DNA from: Membranipora membranacea
Taxonomy: Eukaryota > Bryozoa > Gymnolaemata > Cheilostomatida > Membraniporidae
Direction: 5' to 3'
Length of the DNA stretch: 64,000 nucleotides
Assembly (NCBI GenBank): GCA_914767715.1
Contig: OU612071.1
Location: 27,029,681-27,093,680, forward strand
The notes beneath the pieces are model-generated. The model was not told the origin of the DNA and searched no databases. It saw only the letters and a program-made list of their open reading frames with translations. Both the position numbers and the translations under genes were made by a program. Numbering within the stretch: the stretch's first letter is position 1; every line of letters begins with the position of its first letter. Positions 55,712-64,000 of this stretch are shown here, piece by piece.

Positions 55712-57960
55712 CTATAGGAAAACATAACGAGAAGTACATGGCCCGAAGAGAGAATGCAACAGGATTGGATAATGCAAGACAGCAAACTTATTCAACATCA
55801 GACTGTTTATTATGGTGTAACTGCAACATATAACATATAATTTAGCAAAATCTTTTTTAATAGAATTGAACTTATTCTTACCCTTCTCAAAATTGAGAAG
55901 TATCTATCCGGGTACTCAATGTTAATAAGCATGGCAAAGTTTAGATGTTTCAACTAAACAGTTTCTGAGTGCGGTTTTTGGTGTGTTTAAGAGCTGAAAA
56001 ACCTCTCTCACAGTCTGCAGTGGTTGCGCGACAACCAAGAAGATTGAAATTATTTCAAGAATATCGTGATACTGGCTGTCTCGATCCCATCTCTTGGACC
56101 TTTGTTTTCAGGCCTCTTAACTGTCCCACTCAGCACACAGTACCGTCTTGTCCTTATCAGCATGGTCAACCAACACCTTAGGAGAAAAATAAGTCATAGT
56201 TTGTCAAAGAAGATTTTGTTCATCCAAAATACACCTAATTAACTAAATGTAATGATTCTTACAATTATTTCAAGTACTATTGCCTTTGTGTTTGCACAGC
56301 GATACTCATCGGCTTGTTTTACTGTTTGATTAACATTAAGCTCTAAGATATTCACAACTCAAATGTGGAGAACGTAAATAAGAAGCTTATAGTTATTCAT
56401 GCCAACTCCTCCTGTCAATAGCTACCACTATCCTGGTATCCACTCCCACCGAAAATCTTAGCTGCAGATTACCGGTCACTTCGTCTAAGTAGGGCAGATA
56501 AACCTGAACGAATACTTGGATGCATCTTGTTATATTGGACAACTACTACAGCAGTAAAGAGTATTGTCAGGGCATATCAGTGTGCAACACAGTGAACATC
56601 TGGGACCTTCGGATTCTGGATTACAAAGAATAATTTAGCTATTAAACTTGCAACCATTCATTGAATACAGTTCAGTAATCCAGATAATACAAACTAGGAG
56701 TCTTGAAAAAACTAACTCAAAAAAATTAAAGCAGCATTTCTTTACCTCAGCTCTGAATTTGTCGGCAACTCTATTATGGCGTCCAATCATCACAGCTTGC
56801 ACCATCTGACCACAAACAACAGACTTTAGAATTATCATCTACCTTGAGTTTTTCTGAGAAAAACTTGGTGGTAGCACTGTATATGGAGGCAGCATAACAT
56901 GCCTTGAGCTACAATATGAAAATATAAATCATTGAGGGTTTGTCCTGCTTTGGCCAGTTGGTTATAGAGTTGCCATGTGACATGTCAAGCACTTCAACAA
57001 CTTAAGGTTATATATCAATAGAGCATGGATTAGGAGGCTTTCCTGTCATTTATGGAAACAGGCTGTTATCCTTTAAACTTATGCCGATGATATGTGGTCA
57101 TAATTGAATAATCATAATTTTTGTCGTTACCCTATTTGTAATCCGCCATATAAATTAGGTAGGGCCACTTCGGTTTATAAATCGGTCATGCCCACTTTTA
57201 TTAAGATAATATGTTTCGTTAGGCAACTTGCTCAACTCAATGAGCCACATTCCTATTCCTTCGAATTTTTTAAGTACTTTCTTCTGAGTTTCCGTAGTAC
57301 TTTTATTAAATCCATATATTGGTTAAAATTCGGATTTTCAACCGCTGACTGGGATTTGTCTGGAAAGCAGGCTTGTATAAACTTACAGAAGTACTGTTTT
57401 TAAATGAAGGAGATATATCAACGATTTCAAAGTCAGAGTTACTTGAAGTTTGACTCCCAGCAATCTCACAGTCTATTTTGCTAAGGCAAATGACTTCACC
57501 ACCCATCCTATCGGGACCTTCCAAAGCATCTGTCATTGTGTCATGAGAGATTTCAATCGAAGGGTGTGGCGGTCTAAAATACAGGTCCCAATATCAAATT
57601 TAAGACCCTTCTCAATAATATGCATCATAGTGCTGGCGAGTGCGTAAGAAATGCAAACCAATATTTAGTGAACTGCTGTCTGGAAGACATATATAATTAT
57701 GACCCGAATGTATGGGGTGATGAACATGTACAGGGGTATTATATATACCTTTGATTACAAAAATACTAATAATTATCAACTATTTAAAAGTTATAGTTCT
57801 TGGTGTAAAAATAAATGTCCAATTCGGCGAGAACATCATTAACTGGCATTCATAGAAGGGTTTCATATGTTGCATAGTTGTCGTGCACCTCCTTCCTTAT
57901 TTTCTTCATCACCTCCGCTTTTTTATCTGAAGTGATGGCAGATACAGCATGCAGTATGGC
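55607..57960 (-). pseudogene. hAT relic, copy B, first part (paralogue of 20432-22655)
   Basis: Colinear with copy A over the whole stretch. The exon around 56910-56745 reads KACYAASIYSATTKF and KVCCLWSDGA. One extra A after the catalytic SDGA codons then shifts the frame before GRHNRVADKFRAE resumes. The stop found in copy A at this exon is absent here (SIYSAT), so each copy has its own lesion. About 56175-55950 gives HDILEIISIFLVVA and, in the next frame, TTADCERGFSALKHTKNRTQ, the hAT dimerisation block. About 57536-57306 gives GGEVICLSKIDCEIAGSQTS. The copy continues at 61464 beyond the inserted hAT element. Confidence 0.75.
57953..57960. repeat. 8-bp target duplication of hAT insertion, left (AGTATGGC)
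   Basis: It corresponds to AGTATGTA at 22648-22655 in the uninterrupted paralogue. The right copy at 61464-61471 is CGTATGCA. The differences are explained by a few later mutations. Confidence 0.75.
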
Positions 57961-60900
57961 CAGGGGTGCCCAGTATTTTCTCTCACATGAGCCATTTCAA
58001 AAATTAATCAAACCAAATGAGCCGACCATGTCGCATCGCGTGTAGACAACATGGAAACAGTCAGCGATATATATGTATCATATTCATTCATGTAAGGTGC
58101 TGGCATAAATACCAAAGCAAAATCATTGTGTGAGATTATGTGATTTTATTTGATTTCAACTTTGGTCATTGCAACATGTTATGGGGAAAGATGAAAACAT
58201 GCTGGTATGAGATGTGATGATATTGTACATGAAATACCAAAATTCTCAGTGGGATCCTTGAGATTGCATGCTTTCTACAAGCTTTGAGAAGTCCGGGGTC
58301 CTTTCAGCCGTAGCTATGAGAAGCAGCTGTTTTGTATGCTCCTCACTCAGCTCTTTGTTTGTTTTTGATGAATGATAGTTTAGAAGACAAAGATTCACAA
58401 GCATATGAGCTACCAAACATTACCAGAAGTCGACACCCGACCTGACTCAAGTTGGAATACTTCTCCATAACTAGTGGAGTTGATCAAAACGATAATCCGA
58501 GTTCTGATAACTGAGCTTTTATAGCTGATTCGGCTGAAAAATCACAAATATCCAGTTCTACATTACACTGTTTGCGATTGGGCATGAATGTAGACAGCTG
58601 CTCTCTTCACAAATCACCTTCATTCAAACATGGGGTTGTGACAATATCAATAAGTGCACTAATCTCATGGCATGCCTTGAAACGGTTGTTGAATTCAGTA
58701 ATCAATTTTGATATGAAGTTGATGGCCAGTTGGCTGTCTATCTCATCTGTATGGTCGATGTTATCTAGGTACGTTTTCACAGTTTTGAAATGAGCTTGTT
58801 CTCCTGTGAGGTCCCTGCGAAATAGCTCGAGCCTGTTCAGAAAGCCTTTCACTGATGTCCACATGGCAGCTACGTCCTTTCCCTTACCTATAATGCCAAT
58901 CAAATAGGAAGTTTATTTCATTTTCAACGTCATGTCACTAATCATTTCTTAACCATGAGGAAATCAGCATTCCTCGAATTTAGTGAATTTACCTTGAAAT
59001 TTGAGATTGAGGTCATTTAGTTTCCCAAGCATATCAACAAGAAAGGCCATGTTAAACAGCTTCTGTTGATCTGTTAGCAGAGTTATGTACTCCTGTACTG
59101 CTGAGCTGGTAGGTTGCATTCGCAAGAATACCATGAGGCTGTTTCTCAAAGACCAGGACTTTTCTTTACTCAACCACCTGCATTTAAAAAACCATTAAAA
59201 TGAAATTATCTGAGAACCAAAGATAAAAAGCACTCATGGTCATCAAGGTCATAGCACCATATGGAAATTTGATTGTTTAATGTAAGAGACATTAAAATCT
59301 CTAGCTACAATTACCTCACACTGTTGTATGTCAGAAGTTCAATATACTGTTCATCCATTTCTGTCAGATATTGTCTGAGCTGCCGATGGCGGAGGCCTGA
59401 CTGTGACCGCAAGAAGTTGATCATCTTCATCGTTGTTGTCATCAGTTCCGCATATGCTGGGTTAATCTCCGCACACAGAACTGATTCATGAACGTTACAA
59501 TGGCAGGCAAGAAGGTTAGGGCACTTGTCTTTCAGGAATTTTACAGATCCTGAATTTTTGCCAACCATTGCTGGGGCACCATCAGTAGCTAAACCAACAA
59601 TTTTATCCCAGGGAAGAGATGCATCCACCACAAATTTCTCAAACTCCTCAAAAAAAATTGATCCTGTAGCTCTGCCTTTTAGACTAAGCACTGTTAGTGG
59701 GCGCTCATGGTATTTGTTTTTTAGGGAGTAGCGTACAAAGATTGCTAACTGCGCAGTGTCATTGATGTCATTCGTCTCGTCGAGGGCCAATGAGAAGCAG
59801 TCTGATTCCTTGACCTCGTCCAGGGTGCTTCGACTTATGTCCTCGCAATGATCTCCACTCTCCGAGTGGTTGTCATGCGACTGAGTGGCACATCGTTGAT
59901 GGCCGCTTTTATCTCTGGTTTATTTGGGAACAGCGTTTCAACTGTGCTGACCATGCATGTCTTGATAAGTTCACTATGCTTGAATGGTGCCATAGCCTTC
60001 CCCAGCTAGTGAGCGACTTTGAAACTGGCTACAGAAGCAGCTACTGCTGCATCACTAGGCTTCCCTTTGAGAAGTTTCTCTCTCTGCTCAGCGTTTAAGA
60101 GCAATTTCTGTACTCTGTCTTTATGTCTCTCAGACCCTGGAGGGAACCTACTGTCAAAATCGCTGCGTTCGCTGTTATAATGTCTCGAAATATTCCTCTG
60201 CTTGTTATAGGTTTGTGTCTTGCATACAGGGTCACGCATGCAGGTCTCCCACCAACCTCTCTGACCAGGAACTTATCTGTCCAGGTTGGCTGGAATCAAT
60301 GAACTAAACCTCCGGGAAGAACAACTCATAGTTAAGCTGGCTGCTGATTGGCTACTTCCGAAAAATTGAAAAATGATGTGCATGCATAAATAATGATCAC
60401 TTGAAATTAGAGAGTGATCAGTAAAAAATGAAATTGCAATCACTAGGAGTAATTGTTTATGATGAAACATGGTTATGAGGGATAACAGGACTCATACCTT
60501 CAACTGCCTGTCCAACATTCCATGATTTAGAGTCAGATGACACATTCCTCAGCATATCTTGCTTGTATATGCTGATTTTAATGAGTTTTTCATCATTTTA
60601 CAATCAAAATGTGAATGTTCAATGTATTTACCTGCAAGGTATATGTTCTTTGCAATATAGCCCATAGCCACATGTTTTTAGATTGATCAATTATAGGTTC
60701 TGCATAGAGATTCCAGGATTTATAGAGTGAAAATTTAACATTTTAATGACTTTTCTCTGCATTATTTTTGAGGTTTAAGCATTGTATATCTGCAAAGGAT
60801 GGCATCTCAACTGTCAATGAGCATCTTCTCTATAGTTCCATGTCTCAGTTTAGTGAAATAAACCATCAGTTATGAGAATATTTGGTGTCAACACCATGGC

Positions 60901-61463
60901 CATCAAGCCTCATCACTAAGCATATTCACAGAATTGCGGTTATTTTCTAGTTAGTCAGTGTATTCAGTGTAACCCACCCCTAATTGCTACAAAAGAACTT
61001 GGGCTATCATGGAGTTTAGTGTGTTTTTGAGAGGACAACTCTGAACCAACTGCACACACCTCAATTGGTCATGTGACTGCAGTTGTTCTTCCTGGAGGTT
61101 TAGTTCATTGCTGGAATGTTATGGTTTTGTCACCCATCTTACATGTATCTTGACAAGCAGCACATGAAAATAGTTACAAATGAAAAAACTGGATCACCTG
61201 AGATCTTATCCAGCCAATTTTCATTGGTTTGATTGGGCTCTGTGAATGTCACACAAAGACAACTCTACTCACACATATACAATGCAGGCACCCAGTACAA
61301 TGAACTTGTATACACTATACATACATTTAATGTACATTGTACATGCACGAATTGAATGCATGAAATTTGCACCAGAAAGCGCGTGGAATTTGCAAATATT
61401 AAAATTAGCCACCCAAAAAGCCAAAATGAGCCGAGGTGGCTCATAAGCCATAGGGCACCCCTG
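57961..61463 (-). mobile_element. hAT transposon (3,503 bp) nested in copy B
   Basis: Ends are CAGGGGTGCCC (57961-57971) and GGGCACCCCTG (61453-61463), a perfect 11-bp terminal inverted repeat of hAT type. ATGAGCC motifs lie in the subterminal parts of both ends. Alignment of the flanks with copy A runs straight across the insertion and shows 8 bp of duplicated target. The interior encodes a three-exon minus-strand hAT transposase, now broken. The 1.1 kb between the first exon and the right end shows no other gene. Confidence 0.9.
58250..60300 (-). pseudogene. hAT transposase, GTF2IRD2/Charlie-like, three exons, broken
   Basis: Exon 1 (about 60300-59315) starts with remnants of a BED-type finger (YNKQRNISRHYNSE). 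It then has LGKAMAPFKHSELIKTCMV, SLALDETNDINDTAQLAIFV and DKIVGLATDGAPAMVGKNSG, where the Asp residues of DET and TDGA match hAT catalytic positions. RSQSGLRHRQLRQYL follows. Exon 2 (59177-58993) opens WLSKEKSWSLRNSL and includes LFNMAFLVDMLGKLNDLNLK. Exon 3 (58887 downward) includes KGKDVAAMWTSVKGFLNRLE and later MFGSSYACESLSSK, the dimerisation block. Introns of 136 and 105 nt keep GT-AG ends and phases. Breaks: a frame change near 60240, TAG at 60006-60008, a frame change near 59850, and TGA or TAG codons in exon 3 starting at about 58607. The family resemblance is to the hAT domain of GTF2IRD2-like proteins. Confidence 0.85.
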
Positions 61464-61471
61464 CGTATGCA
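61464..61471. repeat. 8-bp target duplication of hAT insertion, right (CGTATGCA)
   Basis: Matches 57953-57960 at five of eight positions, and each copy matches the empty-site sequence AGTATGTA at six of eight. Confidence 0.7.
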
Positions 61472-61809
61472 ATGGCCATCTGGTCATTGATGGAAGAAAA
61501 ACAAAATTTAGAAATTAACAATGAGAGGTAGTTGGACGCATATCAATTTGATCTACAGAATCCCTGCGAATTTGTTAGTGATTGCCAATCTTTGTCAATT
61601 ATAATTTCTTTCATGCTATCGTATTTGGGGATTATTTCCTATTTATGGCTTCATAGAATTTAATATTTTTTCCTTATACAGATACTAGTTTATGGTGGAG
61701 AACTCGAGGATGGGTTGACAGAGAGTTCAGTGATAATTTCCTTGTGGCAGTCTGGGCTTTCTTAAGGGATCTTATTGGCATGAGTAGGGTGTTTGTAACT
61801 TTTCTTCAG
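61464..61809 (-). pseudogene. hAT relic, copy B, second part (paralogue of 22648-22997)
   Basis: ATGGCCATCTGG, AACAATGAGAGGTAGTTGGA, ACTCGAGGATGGGT and TTTCTTAAGGGATCTTAT match copy A in order. Homology stops at TTCTTCAG (61809), the same base at which copy A diverges (22997). Confidence 0.8.
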
Positions 61810-62434
61810 GAGAGGGAGAGTTTTCTGTACAGTTTTTCAAGAAGTTATAACAGGCAAAATAATAGATTACAGTATCATTCTTAGTGATCATAAATATTGC
61901 TTTAGTTTAGAGTGGCGATTATTCGATATTTTAGCAATGTCAGTGCTCCATATTATCCGATATTGGTTGCATGAACCCTAGAAATTATAGATGAAACAGC
62001 ACAGATGAAGCGCACTGAGTAGACTGAGTCTGAATTAGAATTACATAAGTATGTGATTATTCCAACTGTTGTCCTCCTCTGCTCTTATGGACTTCATGAT
62101 TATGTTGGACCCAGCATTTTTAATTTATTCAGGTTTTTTCAGCAACCGAATGTATAGAATGAAATGCGGCATATGGCTTAAAGGGGTATATACTCCATTC
62201 CATTCCATTCAATTGCCTGAATTGATACAATCGATATGCAACTGTTTCACAGCGTTGGCTCTTATATTTGAAGAAAATGCCAAAAACTTACCACATCTGA
62301 CATTGTTTCTGTGATAAGCTTTCGTCATACAAAACCAGCAAACGTCAAGATAATACCTTTTTTTTTCTGCAACAATTTATTGTATTTAAAATCAATGGAC
62401 TAAAAAAGTGAAATAAAATAAGGCAGCGGCATAG
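61810..62434. other. No feature seen
   Basis: AT-rich, with a CATTC microrepeat near 62195. A short plus frame (62069-62314) has no recognisable content. Confidence 0.4.
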
Positions 62435-63130
62435 TCAGATTAGTCCAGGACTAGTGAGGCAACCATCCGATTGTCTGGAAAACGAAGGACTACTGTCCCC
62501 AGGGCGAGGCCAGACACGCAGCCTGCTCGGCAAGTAGCGCACCAACCTCCCACGCAAAGCAGAAGGAGCCGCCCCCTCCATCCCCAGTAGGTGTGAATTC
62601 CACAGGTTAACACCTGTGGTCAACAGTGACCTCTCCCCTCTACAGCTGTTGGCTCTCTAGGGGCAAATTTTTCCTTTGACTTAGTGGCCGTAATGGCAGG
62701 GGTTTGAATTTCTAACTCCCCAAATAGGCGAGTAATATTAAAGAGTAACAAATAGCGGTATTTAAAAAGCATTTCAATGGGCATAATTTGATAATTAGAA
62801 AAGAAAATGGTCACATGACCAAGTGGACGGATTTGGAGTATGACACGAAGAGCTGATTTTTGAAGTTAATAGATGCGATTTAGATGACAATTTGCGGCGT
62901 GACCATTAAACTCAATACAAATATTAAATGTGGATAAAAGAATGTGCAGTACAAATTGATCATTGTTGGAATATCGAGATATTGTCTTACACTACGCATT
63001 AAAAAAATGATTCAGTTCAATTTCAAACAAACTTCTAAAATATGTGTTTTAAAGATAATGGTCTCATCAATGTGAATGTCGAGAAATTTTGTGCTTTTTT
63101 TTGTCTCTAAATCCCATAGACTTAATAAAA
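62435..63130 (-). pseudogene. LINE ORF2 3' fragment, frameshifted
   Basis: The minus strand gives KFLDIHIDETIIFKTHI (about 63085-63035), which fits the KFLGI-x-ID block downstream of the LINE polymerase. Farther down come MPIEMLFKYRYLLLFN (about 62780) and finally LWNSHLLGMEGAAPSALRGR (about 62610-62550), which resembles the LWNSLP-type ending. Stops and frame changes occur between blocks. Catalytic residues are not included. It is probably a 5'-truncated, decayed jockey/CR1-like copy; the Trp-Asn-Ser ending adds weight but the subfamily is uncertain. Confidence 0.5.
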
Positions 63131-63270
63131 AACCTGCACAGGACACTGAATGGAGCATTAGCATTGAGGCAGTGAGGCACTTAATTGTGGTTATGCGACG
63201 TCACTGGAGGGTGTAGAACTAGTGATTTTTACACTTAGCTATCATTGATTTACCGGTCCCAGCTCCGGTT
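63131..63270. other. No feature seen
   Basis: Short spacer before the tandem repeat array. Confidence 0.4.
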
Positions 63271-63800
63271 AAATGTTGATAACTCAACTGGCTTCAATTG
63301 GAATGTAAGTTTGAAAATTGCAATAGATTCAACAGCTTCTGGCGATCATTTTGATAGTCTTTTTAGCATCGTAGCTCAAACATTGTCAAAAGAGCAAGCT
63401 ATTTAAAACCGTGCATAGACTTAAGGCTATAATTCTTTTGCAGTTTCAGTCCTGATTAAATGCATATATCTCGGACCATTTTGATGGGATTTTGAGTTTG
63501 AAAATTGCAATAGATTCAGCAGCTTCTGGTGATCACTTTTATTATCTGTTTAGCTTTGTAGCTGAAATATTATCTAAACAGCAAGCTTTCAAAATCGGTG
63601 CATAGACTCAAAACTATCATTCTTTTTGCAGTTTCAACCCTGACTTGAAATTTATTTCCTAATCAATTTCAATGGGATTTCAAGTTTGAAAATTGCAATA
63701 GATTCAGTAGCTTGTGGATATAATTTTGAAGGTCTGTTCAGCTTTGTAGCTCAAGTGAAACCTAGCAATCAATTGAAAACTGTCATACTACTATTAATGA
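63271..63800. repeat. About 188-bp tandem repeat, three diverged units
   Basis: GTTTGAAAATTGCAATAGAT recurs at 63309, 63496 and 63684 (periods 187 and 188), with TTAGC/TTCAGC..TTTGTAGCT and GCATAGACT..TTTTGCAGTTTCA at matching offsets. Units are clearly diverged. It is a small satellite-like array that fades out near 63800. Confidence 0.85.
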
Positions 63801-64000
63801 CGCAATTATTGGCTGCCTCGAAAGGGGTACCTTTATTTTATTTCAGATACTGCTGTTTTATTTTTATTATTATACAGTGTAGATATGGCAAATGAGTTCA
63901 ACAGATGTATAAATTTTGAAATCAGCTATACCATTCCATAACTACTGATGCTTGAAGATCAATAGGGTGGTTAAGCTTCGATCGTACATTGTCGTTCTTC
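63801..64000. other. No feature seen
   Basis: Window edge, AT-rich, nothing recognised. Confidence 0.4.

Noticed and set aside
1-64000. CRISPR array, operons, ribosome binding sites
   Set aside because: Introns, SINE and LTR elements show eukaryotic DNA; no spaced direct repeat array is present.

Overview
The window reads as AT-rich, intron-containing animal DNA, probably from an aquatic invertebrate. The evidence is GT-AG introns of about 100-150 bp, a complete BEL/Pao retrotransposon, several intron-bearing hAT remnants, Harbinger-like and Kolobok-like transposase debris, LINE reverse transcriptase fragments, a tRNA-derived SINE and many local duplications. I found no confident host gene. 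Species cannot be assigned from the sequence alone.

Layout. 1-27 kb is mostly decayed repeats: a long direct repeat (1-660 and 4171-5185), a Harbinger-type transposase fragment (about 2.4-2.65 kb, minus), short segmental duplications (7.0-7.65 kb), a GC-rich retroposed segment with poly(A) (8.7-9.05 kb), LINE tails, a tRNA-SINE (13.2-13.44 kb, minus) and a broken multi-exon hAT copy called A here (20.4-23.0 kb, minus). 27,501-36,017 is a full-length BEL/Pao element. It has 937-bp LTRs that differ at one base, an ATCAT target duplication and one uninterrupted 1,900-codon Gag-Pol frame. 36-50 kb is sparse: a possible minus-strand exon set (38.9-40.2 kb), 21 perfect TTAGTC units, a 107-bp near-perfect palindrome, a LINE RT piece and a Kolobok-like transposase relic.

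The most interesting region is 51,006-54,949. A six-exon gene with all splice sites intact (632 codons after splicing) encodes a DUF7869-type protein. It lies between 27-bp terminal inverted repeats (26 of 27 matching), and GGTCTAT-type motifs cluster just inside both ends. Together these look like an autonomous cut-and-paste transposon whose transposase is the DUF7869 protein; D339, D420 and E464 are candidate RNase H-fold catalytic residues. Whether this lineage is already named needs a database search.

To its right lie a ZBED-like hAT C-terminal exon with one in-frame stop (55.14-55.71 kb) and copy B, a paralogue of copy A. Copy B is split by a 3,503-bp hAT transposon (57,961-61,463). Copy A preserves the empty site, so the insertion point and the 8-bp duplication can be read directly. 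The right edge holds a LINE 3' fragment and about 188-bp tandem repeats. The picture is successive insertion of transposons into older transposons, with two elements (BEL and the DUF7869 element) still looking intact.
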